64,000 bases of DNA from Hybos culiciformis (lineage: Eukaryota > Arthropoda > Insecta > Diptera > Hybotidae). Of the stretch, positions 24,552-36,287 are shown one piece after another (within the stretch, counting starts at the first letter, position 1; each line of letters begins with the position of its first letter). The position numbers were made by a program, and so were the translations under genes. Under the pieces are notes generated by a model. That model did not search any database. It saw only the letters and a program-made list of their open reading frames with translations, and was not told the origin of the DNA. Location of the stretch: assembly GCA_964007475.1 (NCBI GenBank), contig OZ023274.1, positions 33,118,861-33,182,860 on the forward strand, written 5' to 3'.

Positions 24552-25638
24552 CGGTATTCAACTGGAGATAAATCAACTTTTTCATATAAAATTTTATCTG
24601 AGATAAATTTTAGTTGAGTGAATTTAATTTATCGGTACCCAACTGAAGATAAATGGAAATTTATCAGAGTAAAAATTGTATGAAAATATTTTCACTCAAA
24701 TAAATTTTATTTCAAAAATTTATCTTGCAAAGAATGTTTTGAACATTCTTTTCAAGATAAATTTTGACATTAATTTTGACATTAGAAATTTGACGTTTGT
24801 TGTTTGATGAAAACAAACAAAAATCAGAAACTAAAATAATTTCAAAACTGAAATTGGTAAAAAATATTAAAATTAAAATAATTGTTTAATTTAATAAAAT
24901 AAAATAATATTGGTAAAATTAATTAAATAAAATGGATGAAAGTTGGAAAGGAGGTAAGTAAATTAAAAATAATATTGTTTAGGTAGTTTTTATCAAAATA
25001 AAATATATTTAGTGTCAATTTTTATCTCACTCAATAATGTTCCTTTTCAAGATAAAATTTATCTTGTACTTTATCTTCAGTGGTGGGATGTTAAGATTTC
25101 GAAAAATTCGATATTCGATATTCGATCGAATGGCAGTATGTTATGACAAAATCGCTTCTACGTTTTCTCGCTACGGTATCACAAAAAAATTTTCAAGTGA
25201 TACGGAATCGAATAATAAAAATGTATGAAAAAAGAAATTATTTTTATTCAAAATTATTTATAAAAATTAATTTTGAATAAACAAAAATATTTGTTTTTTA
25301 ATTATTTAAAAATAAAATAATTAAAAGAAAATTATTTTAATATTAATAAAAAAAAATTATTCTAAAGGTGGGTAGGTAAACATTTTTATTTATGAAAATT
25401 AAAAAAAATAATTTTAATAAATGTAAATAAAAATAATTAGGTATGAAAAATTATTTATTATTATTTACTTTTTGCTTCTTTTTTTTTTTTAACGTCAAAA
25501 ATCATTTCAGAAAATGATTTTCGAAAGTATCGAAGCGAGAAAATCTTAACATGTTGCCAAAAAATCCACTCGCTTCGATGTTCGATACATATTCGCTGTT
25601 CGAATGACAACTTAACATGCCACCACAGTTGAATACCG
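24552..25638. mobile_element. Inverted-repeat element nested in the hAT element
   Basis: The perfect terminal repeat CGGTATTCAACTG is at 24552-24564, and its complement is at 25626-25638. Both are followed inward by GATAAAT/GATAAAG motifs; a third related copy, CGGTACCCAACTGAAGATAAA, lies at about 24632-24652. Interior GATAAATTTTATCTT-type palindromes recur. The flanks show no clean target duplication. Its right end is split by a further insertion (25081-25625). Confidence 0.7.
25081..25625. mobile_element. 545-bp third-level nested inverted-repeat element
   Basis: The left end TGGTGGGATGTTAAG and the reversed right end TGGTGGCATGTTAAG match at 14 of 15 bases. CAG occurs on both sides (25078-25080 and 25626-25628). 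Removing the element together with one CAG restores the uninterrupted end CTTCAGTTGAATACCGG of the surrounding element, which matches that element's other terminus. The arms also share TTTTCTCGCT. The short frames inside are not coding. Confidence 0.75.
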
Positions 25639-25981
25639 GCCTTAAAACATAACAAAATATAAAATAAATCTACAAAAAATAAAACAATAAATAAAAGTTA
25701 ATGAGAAATTTGAGTGTTTTTGCTTTGGCTCAATTTATTCAAATCAGATTCAATTTTTGTTTTTGAAATCCTGAGTTGATGTTCCAAGTTTATATTTATT
25801 ACCTTTTCTTGCAAATCAAACAAATCATTGCCAGCTAATAAACATTTTTTAAAAATTAAAGCAAAACAAAAGTTCTTTTCGTACAAAAACGTAAATGAAA
25901 ACATTAATGTGAGCCGCAGATAAAAATTAAATGAGCCGTATGCGGCTCATGAGCCGAAGGTTGCACATCGCCGAATTAAAG

Positions 25982-28005
25982 TATTAAAAATTTTGTTAAC
26001 AACTGGGTTAAAAATTATATATTTTTATTTTTGTTAACAAACATTGTTAATTTTTATTTAATAATATTTATATATAAACTTTTATTTAAGTAAACAACAT
26101 CAAGCAACAAACTTTCCCACATGGCCATCTGCATTTTCCGCTAAAATATGAAAATTTTTTTCTATTAACTATCATCAATTTTATTCAATTCAATTTGTCA
26201 TTAGATTTTAATGAAGTAATTTTTATCATTTTTATAAAAGAAAAGGTCAGTGTCATTTTGCTTCTTTTTCACTTTCCTCGTTTGTGATTTCTCAAAAATT
26301 TATAATAAAAAAAAAAAGCTACAAACGATTTTTTTACGTGATATACATAGACATTTAACTTTTTTTTCATCAATAATTTTTTTTTTAAATAGAAATTTCC
26401 CAAAAAATTTTAAGATCATAACCACGTAATTCAACTATCATATTTATGGTGAAACGGAAATTGAATTTAAAAATTTTCTATATCTGCAGCCAATATATTA
26501 ATATTTATTAATTTCTCTTAATTTATTTAATCAATTATTTATTATTTCTCTTTAATTTTAAATAAATTAGTATCGATACTCCTATAATCTTTTTTTTTTT
26601 CTTCTTTTATGTTTACTTTCCTAATTTTCAATTGTGATACCACATTTTTTAAGTTTTATTTCTCTTTTTTTGCAAATTTATAAATAAATCAAAATATAAA
26701 AGATGAATATTAATAGAATAATTTTGAAAGTTCACGGCGTTATTATTGCATTAAGACAAAACTTGTGAAAAAATTGTCAAAAAATTTCTGTCAAATAATA
26801 AAAAAATATTGTATGCTTTCAGTTGGTTTAAATTTTTAATTTTATTAGTGCACTGCACTATGTTGAACCGGTTCCCAAACAATAATATTTAATAGAAAAA
26901 AAAATTTAGTAAACTTTTATATTTAGGTCAAAAACATTGAGAGGGACAAAGTTATAAATTAAAAATAGAGCTGAAAATCGTTTATTCATAGTTAATTCAA
27001 AGTCATTATTTTAATTCACTATTATATAATTTTAGGTTTATTTTAAAACTCAAATACGTTTAAAGTTGCTCACATTAAACTCAAAAATTTATTAAAACAA
27101 ATTTATTAAAGCTTGGTTAAAAAATTAAAAGAAAATCAACCTCGAATTTGTACAAACTTCTCTTAATCAAATATGAAACTGAAAAAGAGATTAAAGAATA
27201 TTTTATCGAATTATTAATTATTAAGGAAATTATATACATACTTATATATTTTTGCCGGTTAATATTTAAAATAAAAACAAAATAAATTTAAAGCTTTAAA
27301 AAATTATTATTATGTGCATGAAAAATATTAGTATTATTTTAATTTTTTTTTTTTAATTTGAAACCAGCAATGGAGATGGAATAGATTTAGTTATGTCATG
27401 CAAATAAAAATGTATACAACATATAATAACTGTGCATAGTGGTCTTTTCTTTCTCTTGTTGTATAACAGCTACCTGGCTAAACTAAAAAAAAAATTAAAA
27501 AATTAAAACTCAATTTAACAAAAATTAGTAACATAAAACTTTAAAGTTTAGTTGTTAAATTGTAATTCAATGTTTAAGTTCGCTCCAACATAAAAATACT
27601 TAATAAATATTTTTATTTATCTATTTTTTTTTTTTTAATAATTTTCCAAATGTTTTACTCGTGATTGTTTGGAAAAATTAAAGGAATTTGATTTTCCTGT
27701 TTTAAAAAAAATAAATAAAAATTTATATACTGTCAAAAAAAAAATCAATAATTTGAAAGTAAAATTGATTTGCGGCTCTATTTGAAATTTATAAAAATGA
27801 CTTTTAATAAAATTAGCATAATTTTCTCAAGCATTTATTTATTATGCTGTATTAAATGTAAGAATTAAGTGAATTTTAAAGCATTTTAATAGAAATACCT
27901 ATGTATATAATTCAAAATAATTTTTTTTTAATAAGATTAAAGATATCAAATAATTTTTTTTTTACAATTTTCTTTCATATTTTCATGTCATAATTCATTA
28001 ACACC
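25982..28005. other. A+T-rich region upstream of the lipase pair
   Basis: No gene supported. It may hold promoter elements for the first lipase; no clear TATA or initiator can be singled out in DNA of this composition. Confidence 0.45.
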
Positions 28006-31000
28006 ATGAAAATAAAAGATATATTTTTTTTAATATTTTGTCTAATATTCTGCAAGCTTTTTTGCTTAACTTACAGATGTGTTAAAAATACGTTTATTTT
28101 TAGATATATTTTTTTTAATTATATTTCTGCTACTCAAATAAAGCCGAGTAGACCTATTTTTAAGAGCTAATCATTTAATTCTAATGAAAAAATGAGTTTG
28201 AACGAGAAAAAAAAACATCAAAGTTATAAATTTAAAATTATTGATATAAACGGAAATGCTATTTTTGAACGCAAACGTAAATAGATGCTTTATGTGTATT
28301 AAAGGATTGTGCTTTTAGTAATACCAAAAAAAAAAATTTAGGCTAACTGAGCATTGATAGGATTTTTTCTTAAATTTATGGTCAACTAAAATTACTCTTC
28401 AAAAAGTCCATCAAAATGTTGACTTAAATATCAAAACTAATTGATATTCTTTAATACGTTGATGTGATTAAGAAAATTGATAAACTTGATTAAAGATCTC
28501 GAAACAAATATTGAAAATTTTTATAAAATGCTTTATCTTTTCAATTCTTTATCATATAACGTAAAAATTGATAATAGTCATCAGCTAATTTTTACAAATT
28601 TTTAGGCGCTTTCCTACATAAAGGAGTATTTCAGCAAGCATTATACCTTGGAGATTCAAATAATTTTAATACAACTAGAGATGATTGCATTTGGAAAAGA
28701 AATAACGAATTATATGATAAATGTCCTGATCCAGATATAAATTTATATTTGTATGTAAAATATAATGGAACAAGGGAAACGGTAAGAAAAGTCTAATTTA
28801 ATATTAAGATTACATAAGCAGGATCTGAAGCTAAAAAACATAAAATAAAATGTTTTAGAATAATGATTTAAATTTTTATTATAATTTTTATTTTCCATAA
28901 ATTAATCAGACATGAAACAGTTTCAGTTAAAATTTTACCAATTACAGTAACTTGATAAACAAAATTATGATAATCAATGTTTTTATTTCTGAATCCACAA
29001 ATACTGAACTTTAGTAGAATTATAAACTATTTTTGAAAAACTTTCACTTAAATATTACATCTGTAGTATATATATTTAACAAATTGTTGTTATCAAATAC
29101 CTTAAGGTGACATTATGTGATAATAAAACATAATATTTATATCATTAATTCAATCATAATGCATAACTGAATTAAAACTTTATAACGAAATAATATCTTA
29201 TTAATTTATGCAAAAAATAAAAAACAAAATAACATTAATTTTTCCTAACAAAATTATGTTGTGACATTTTTTTTTTTTTTTACTTTTATTTTCAAATTAA
29301 AATATAATAGTAACAAACAAAAAAAAAATTATAAAATTTATTATTAGATTAGTTGGTTAAACTCTATGATTAAATAAAAAAGTTGTAAACAAAAATATTA
29401 TATAAGAAGTTTAATCAAATCAAGGCCAAATGAAAATAAATCTTGCAATAAATATCAAACAGAGAAAAATAATAAACAAGATTTCTTATAAAAAAAAAAA
29501 AAATTAAGATAAATTTATGAAAATGCAGTTGTGATTTATTTAGAACGAATATTTTTTTATTTTTCCGTAGTTACATGCACATGTTATATTCTAGTTTTAA
29601 ATAAAATTCAATAAAATTACACCAATTTACTTTTAAGTGTTGTATTGGTAGTATATATAGGAGTTAAAAATTTGTTAGAAAATACCGAATTTAATAGTTC
29701 TCGAAAAATACCGAAATTAATAGTTCTCGAAAAAAAAGAAAACTTTCTGCCGTACAACGTTTGAGTTCTAGGGTCTTCGAAGTTAATAATTTTCCTGCAA
29801 ATTCTAAATAATAATCTTACAATTAATTAAATATTTTTAAGTCACAGAACACAGAAATTAAATTTTTCATGTTTTCATATTATTTATATTTATCTACAAA
29901 TAATACAAGCATTTCATATTACATATATTGAGCATCTATTAGTTTTGTATTTTTAACCTTGATCCGAATTGGAACTACCGTCTGCATATATATTTTTGTA
30001 GGGAAATGACAATTCAATAAAAAATAATGCAAAATAATAGATATAAGATTACATAGTAAATAAATTTTTTTTAGTTTTTAAATTAAATTATTAATAAATA
30101 TTATTTCACAAAATTTAACTGAATGCAATATTTTTATTTAATGGTGTTAAACTGAGGTTGTTTAGAAAAAAATACTTACATAAGTAACTACATCCACGAA
30201 ATACATTATATTATTTACTTCTTCAGCTCGATATAAATCAAGCAGATTGGTTGAGGAATAGTAAATGGGATTCACAAAGAGAAAATATAATTTTAATTCA
30301 CGGTTATGCTGGTGGTGATAATACTTTACCGACAACAGTATTGAGGGACGGTAATAAACTAAGAAAATTAATTTTAATAATTTAAATCAAGCTATGGATC
30401 TATTACAGCATATCTTCAGCATGGCAGTTACAATGTTTTCATAGCTGATTGGGGTCCGTTGGCACGTGCTCCATGTTATGTAGCGGCTGTACATAATTTA
30501 AAACCGGTTTCAAAATGTTTAGCAGACGCTTTTTCGTTTTTAAGAAATTCAGGACTACGTGTTGACAAAACTACTTGTGTTGGTCATTCGTTGGGAGCAC
30601 ATATTTGTGGAATGATATCAAATTATTTAAATTTTAGAGCAGAGAGAATTATTGGTAGATATATTAAATAAAATTCAAGCTTCTGAAAATATTAAATATA
30701 TTTAAAACTAAACATTTTTGAAGGTTTGGATCCAGCTCGACCACTTATGAAGCCTGGAAATCAAAATCGTTTGGATTCTGGAGATGCTAAAGCAGTTCAC
30801 GTCATTCATACAAATGCTGGCTATTACGGTAAATAATGCTTAATACTCTGCTTGCAAATATAATATCAAAACAGTTAAGATTGTTTGTATTCGATAAAGT
30901 GTTAAATATCGATTGTTATATTTTTTTTAAATTATATTTTAGGTGAAACGGGTAGGGTTGGTCATGTTGATTTTTGCATTAATGGTGGAAAACGACAACC

Positions 31001-31488
31001 CTATTGCTCAAATACAAGTAGTAAGTGTTATTTTGAATTTTAATACTAAAGTTCGTTGATCGATAATTTCCTGGAACATTCTAGATGCAAACCTTTGTAG
31101 TCATATTTGGTCAATTTGTTACCTGGCCCAGAGTATTTATCAAGATTATGAACCACATGCTGAACCTTGCTCTCGCAGATGTCCCGCAGCACGCGGCTTA
31201 CGAAGATTAGTGAAACGAAGCTTAGCGCGTTATATTGTTAGAAATGCTATTCCAATGGGTCAGCATACACCAATGAAGTAAGAAAACTTAGAAAATTTTA
31301 TTCTCTGGACTGATTTCACAGTTTTGCTCAAAAATTTTATTACTAATAAAAAAATATTTTTTAGTGCCGTTGGTTCCTACTGTTTGAAAGATTCAAGCCC
31401 GCCATACTGCCCAACATCACCAAATTCCATTGGTGATCAAAGATGTTGCTTAGATTACCGTCCAGATAATTTTGAAGATAATTTGTAA
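28006..31488 (+). CDS. Secreted pancreatic-lipase-family enzyme 1 (lipase or phospholipase A1), 8 exons
   Basis: Predicted exons: 28006-28078, 28606-28781, 30227-30350, 30409-30654, 30724-30828, 30943-31020, 31085-31277, 31365-31488; all GT-AG, giving 372 residues. Exon 1 encodes a hydrophobic signal-peptide-like start (MKIKDIFFLIFCLIF); its donor GTGTTA is weak, so this exon is the uncertain one. The mature part shows DDCIWKR and CPDPDI typical of insect lipases, the oxyanion-region HGY (108-110), the nucleophile motif GHSLG with S185, GLDPARPL with D209, and LCSH with H274, so the Ser-Asp-His triad is complete. Only eight residues separate the two cysteines (C263, C272) of the lid, a short lid as in phospholipase A1-type members; substrate preference is inferred. 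It probably acts outside the cell on lipid esters. A polyadenylation signal follows at 31612. It is paired with lipase 2 on the same strand. Confidence 0.88.
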
Positions 31489-31611
31489 AAAAAAAAAATT
31501 AACAAGACTTTTGTTATTAAGTATTTTAAGTATACATTTAGTATAATTGTTAAAATTTATTGTTTTAATAATATTGTATCATCTAAGAACATAGGAAAAT
31601 TATTTTTATAA
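31489..31611 (+). other. 3' untranslated region of lipase 1
   Basis: A+T-rich sequence between the TAA stop and the polyadenylation signal. Confidence 0.6.
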
Positions 31612-31617
31612 AATAAA
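31612..31617 (+). terminator. Polyadenylation signal of lipase 1
   Basis: AATAAA about 125 bases after the stop codon, repeated in overlap just downstream. Such hexamers are frequent in A+T-rich DNA; position supports this one. Confidence 0.5.
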
Positions 31618-33023
31618 TAAAATGAATAGTTGTTTCGATAGTAAACATGACATGAGTTTTTTTTCTAATTTCATTGAAAAATATTGTCAAAATATGGATA
31701 TATAGCCAAGGATATAACTATTTCTTCTTCACATAAATTTGTTAAATTTATGCAAATGTAAAAACATAAATTTGAACTTACTCTAACATGAACTTATCTT
31801 ATATAATTAAATTATTGAATACAATAATTACTACTCCTTCTGAACAAGCTTCTTTAAACATATCGCACTCAAAATCATAATTTTTCTGTTTCCGAATCTG
31901 GACAACATTAAAAATTAAAATATTTAATAGGTAACCACAGTGGAAACGTAACCGTTATTACATTTAAATAAATAATTGATAAATTCTTGTAATATGTGTA
32001 ATAGCAATATGTACAAAAAAAAAAATTAATTCATAAATGGGCTTAGAATATTAATTAAACAAAATTATTCTAATCAAGAATTTTTAAATTGTCTTAATTT
32101 GAAAGTTTCAATGCAATAAAAAGAAAAATTATTATTCTGATAGTGTGTAGAGCTCTCCCTGGAATTGTACGTTCCACTTATTAAATGTACTACTTTAGTA
32201 TAAAATTTAGTTTCCCATAGAAATTAAAAAGAAATAAATCAAATTAATTTTTCTATTCTTTTTTGATAAGATCAATACAATGTTAAACAATTTTGATTTA
32301 AAAAAAATAAAATGTTGTTTCTGATTGGCTGCACAAAGTTTTTAATACTTACGTTTAAAACTGGAATGCATTTAATTAGGTGACATTCCAATTCAGTAAA
32401 TGTTTCTTCACGCAATTGAGCATTGTTCTACCATAGAGCTGGTCTCGGAAATTCTATCAATAAATAATACAGTCAAAAAGGTGTTTTTTTAAAGTTCATA
32501 TTTATTATATAAATAAAGTGTTTGACTTGAATGTTCAACCTCTGTACTATGTCTTTCAGCTTTAAAATCAGTGGTTTCTAGTATTTTATTTTGTAAATAT
32601 TGAATATGAAAAATACGTCAGAAAAACTGAACATCATCTTATTCTTTTTTAATCAGGACTCAAGAGAAGGTAAGAAATCCTTATATCTGATTTCCCAAAA
32701 ACATAAATGTGTGCAAAACCTTTAGTATCAAATGAAAGTAAAAGGATTATTTTCTAAGAATCTTTTATACGATAAAGTATAAAATTAAGCTTTTTGAAAA
32801 TGTAAACAAAAATTATTTTATTTTTAGAACGCATTAGCATAACTGCCATAAGTTCTTCAAAAAAAAAAAAAAACAAAACTTAAAATTATTGTAATCTTAT
32901 ATTTTGATTTATTTAAAAATTCATTTGTTATTATGAACTGGAATTCATTTAAAGTCAACTTTATTGTAATAAATTGTGTCTTACTACTTACTATATATAT
33001 TTAGAATTAATAAAATTAAAAAT
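31618..33023. other. Spacer between the two lipase genes
   Basis: About 1.4 kb of A+T-rich DNA that should hold the promoter of lipase 2. No repeat or frame stands out. Confidence 0.45.
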
Positions 33024-35569
33024 ATGGATATTGTGTTAAGAACTGTTTATATAATTTTTGCATTTATAATATCCGCCAATGCACAGTGGAGTGTTGGTAT
33101 AAATTTAACTGTTGCCTCATGTGTGATTCAATATTCTGAAGTTTGTGCTAGCGATTTTCTCAAATTTTATATTTCAACTAGTGATTATCCAGAGAAAGAA
33201 TTATTTTTACTAAAAAATTCGAATCCTAAGTTACCAAAGTGGATTGATATTGCAAATAATTTTAAAATTATTATTCACGGATACGGCGGTGGTGGTACAG
33301 AATTTAATCAAACAAAAGATCTTCAGAAGGGTAAGAACTAAATAAGCAGTCTAAGCGTATAATAAATATTTCAGAAATTTAACACCAACAAAATGTTTTC
33401 TTTTTTTTTTTCAGAATATTTAAAAGTAAATTCCGTAAATGTGATATCTGTTGATTGGGGAAGATTAGTATCATTACCATGTTATCCCAGTGCAGCGTTA
33501 AATACTAAACAAGCCGGAAATTGTATATCAGAATTTTTGGAAAAACTACACACTAATCATCCAAATTTTATTCCATGGAATATACATATTATCGGCTTCA
33601 GTTTGGGAGCACATGTTGCAGGATTTGCAAGCAATTCATTGGAAAAATTAACGGGTAAAAAAATTCAGCGGATTACTGGTAACTTATTATTTACTTTAAC
33701 AAAAACTATGGTCTATTATATTATTATATTTTAGGTCTAGATCCTGCTCTCCCACTTTTTGCTACACCACATTTACATCGTAAGCTTGATCTTAGTGACG
33801 CTGAGTTTGTTGATGTTATTCATACACAAGGTAAAATATTTACATATTGCGAATGAATTGATTTTATTATTTATAATGTTATTATATAGTTGGAGTGTAT
33901 GGTAAAATCGAGCCTAGCGGACATGCTGATTTTTACATAAATGGTGGTCAATTCCAGCCGAATTGCTATGATTCAAAAAGTAAGTTGATGCCATTGAAAA
34001 AAATGTCGATACAAAGGCTAATTCCATCGTGTATTACAGCATATTTACATGGTAATACACGGCTTTGAACTGGTATTAAAAGTTCAAACAAATCGTTTTT
34101 TAATTTCCTTTAATGGATTATAATAAGTAAGGTTTTGTGGAATGAAGTACTGAAGTTAAAAAAGTTAGCTTTGATAAAAAATTTCAAATAACACACAATC
34201 AAATGATTCGTGTATTACAGCATAAAAAAAGCCTTTGAATTTCTAATATTTTTTTCAAAACAAAATTTCTCTTCTGTCTTAAAACTTTTTATAAATGAGT
34301 TTTTGATTATATAACAAAAGACAGTTCTCCTACAATATGCCATAATATGTTTTTGATGGGACAATTTTTCAATTAACAAATGATCAAAACAACGGATAAA
34401 GTTTCGTGTATTACAGCATATCAACTTTCGTGTATTACTTTTAATTGTAAATTTTTCAGCGTTCAACTGAAAACACAGAACTTCTAATTATCAGAACTAA
34501 TTTAACAAAATATCAGCATGAAGCTATTGTTAAATTAAACTCTTTGAAAGGATTAAAGAAATAAAATTTTCGATATTAGAGTAAAAGATAATGTTGTTGA
34601 AAAAAAAGTATTAATTCACCACTTTATTAATTAAAAAATGTCAAAATAGATAACGGTTAATATTATACCGTATGTTTTCGTTTTGTGTTGCTTAGAAGTT
34701 ACGTCATATTTTTAGTACCAGTTAGAGGTTGCCAGTACATCAAATTTAAAAAGCTTAAAATTTGAAAATAATCGAAATTGTTAAAAAAAAAATTTAAGAT
34801 TAATCAACTTTGATTACTTAAGATTCATAATTACTATTAAATGAATCAAAATAGTGATTAAAAATTTTTAGCTTTTTTCGTTTTCTGTTATGGAATTAGC
34901 CCAAACATCTTTAACTTCTTTCGTTATTTATTTAAGATAAACCATTGTGCAGTCATTTAATGGCAATAACGTACTTTATTGAATCCATAGCTAGTGAAGT
35001 TGGATTCTGGGGAGTAAGATGTTCAAGTTATTTCCAATTTATTTTTGGATGGTGTGGTATTAACAGTGGAATAAATTCTGATAGAATATTAATGGGTGAA
35101 CACTGCAGTAAGAAGTATGTTTATAAAAAATGTCATAAAAGTTATGGTTGTCTTCTTATTCACACAAATATGATTTTAAACTTAAATCCTTTTACTACTG
35201 TGATTTTAATTTCCTTATCCCAAAAAATTATTAGGACCGGCTGAGCAGAAGTTTGAAAAGAAATTTGCATCTTTGATATACCTATGTATGTAGTGATGTA
35301 TGTTCATCATACATAGGTGTAAAATGCCGGTTCGGAAAAGTTTTCCCATTTCTGATATATTTGTTACAAAATTTTCTTTGGTTTTAAATTGTTTTCATTT
35401 TAGATCTTATGGAATAGTTTTTTTGAGTACAAATTTGAATCCACCTTATGCCATGGGAAAATTTGTAAATAATACAAAAGAAAGAAGTGGCAATTCAAAG
35501 ACAGCAAGTTACAAAGAAAAATTTTTAATAAAATGTTTTTCGGATGAAGAATTTAATAAAGTTAATTGA
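33024..35569 (+). CDS. Secreted pancreatic-lipase-family enzyme 2 (lipase or phospholipase A1), 6 exons
   Basis: Predicted exons: 33024-33330, 33415-33678, 33735-33830, 33890-33979, 34937-35114, 35404-35569; all junctions are GT-AG and in phase, giving 366 residues. I start at the ATG at 33024, since it is followed directly by a signal peptide (hydrophobic residues 4-20, ending ISANA-QW); an in-frame upstream start-like codon at 32976 would bury it. Landmarks are HGYGGGG (85-91), SVDWG, GFSLGAH with S165, GLDPALPL with D193, GHADFYINGG, and LCSH with H259. The triad is intact and the lid between C248 and C257 has eight residues. Identity to lipase 1 is visible in all core motifs, but the N-terminus (no CPDPD block), exon 1 and the C-terminus (ending EEFNKVN) are divergent. 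This looks like an old tandem duplicate. Confidence 0.92.
33980..34936 (+). repeat. Lipase 2 intron with a repeated 16-mer
   Basis: TCGTGTATTACAGCAT occurs exactly at 34027-34042, 34208-34223 and 34404-34419, with a fourth partial copy (TCGTGTATTAC) at 34428-34438. Spacings are 181, 196 and 24 bases. The sequence between copies differs, so these are interspersed short repeats. The TTACAG inside each could act as a decoy acceptor. This is the longest intron of the gene at 957 bases. Confidence 0.8.
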
Positions 35570-35638
35570 ATTTTGAATTGAATGATTGATTTCAAGAATT
35601 ATTAAAATGTTCCTTGATTGGGTGGAGTTAGTATAAAG

Positions 35639-35644
35639 AATAAA
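35639..35644 (+). terminator. Polyadenylation signal of lipase 2
   Basis: AATAAA 70 bases after the TGA stop. Confidence 0.5.
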
Positions 35645-36287
35645 AAAGGTGCATTTCACCTTCAACTTTCAATTTTAATTATTTCTTGATTAAAATTCAA
35701 GTTTAATTCAAATTGAAAAAAAACTGTAATAAATGTTTGTTTTTATTAAAATGTATTTAAAACTCTTACATTTTATTTTGGTCTTAGAGCTTTACACTAA
35801 GTTTTCTAAATAATAAAATAACATACTGTTATTAACGTTTTTAATGTTCCAAGATACGCAATTTTCAAATTTATTCATATTTTTTAAAAATCATAAATAG
35901 CAAATTTTAACTGAAAACTATAAATTTATGTACTCAACACCTCATTAATATACTGTTTAAGACGAAAACTTAATGAATAAAATTGGGCAAAAATATTCTT
36001 AATTTACATTTTTTGTATAACTGCGGCGATTCCTTCCTGGCATTAAATTTATCAATATATAAACCTTGAACAAAAAAAAAAAAATTAATTATTTGTAACT
36101 ATCTGTTTTAGTTATAAGCATACTTTCAGGAGTTTAATATAAAACTTTTAAGACTTTAAAAAAGCAAATATTTTCCTCAATTTTAATAAATTTAAGCTCT
36201 TTTGCTGGTAATAATCAACTTTACGATATTATTTTCTTTCAATAAACAAAATATAAACGAGCACAAATTAATATGTAGTATTTAGGT
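35645..36287. other. A+T-rich intergenic DNA
   Basis: No gene. It ends in ATTTAGGT, the target duplicated by the next element. Confidence 0.45.

Larger units (their letters stand above)
24389..25973. mobile_element. 1585-bp non-autonomous hAT-type element with nested insertions
   Basis: The left end CAGGCATGTGCAACT and the reversed right end CGGCGATGTGCAACCT form imperfect terminal repeats. AATTAAAG is duplicated exactly at 24381-24388 and 25974-25981 (8 bp, the hAT size). The right subterminal region has GAGCCGTATGCGGCTCATGAG, also found in the fragments at 430-515 and 36.3 kb. No transposase was found; much of the length is made of two inner inverted-repeat elements listed separately. Confidence 0.88.

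Noticed and set aside
25037..25904. Three frames of 63-68 codons
   Set aside because: Two (25037-25228 and 25461-25655) run through the terminal repeats of the nested elements; the third (25698-25904) lies in the flanking hAT sequence and is low-complexity.
30351..30408. Apparent frameshift in lipase 1 between exons 3 and 4
   Set aside because: It appears only if the acceptor is placed at 30391 (41-base intron). Using TTACAG at 30403-30408 gives a 58-base intron and the in-frame join RD-AYLQHGSYN, so the gene is intact.
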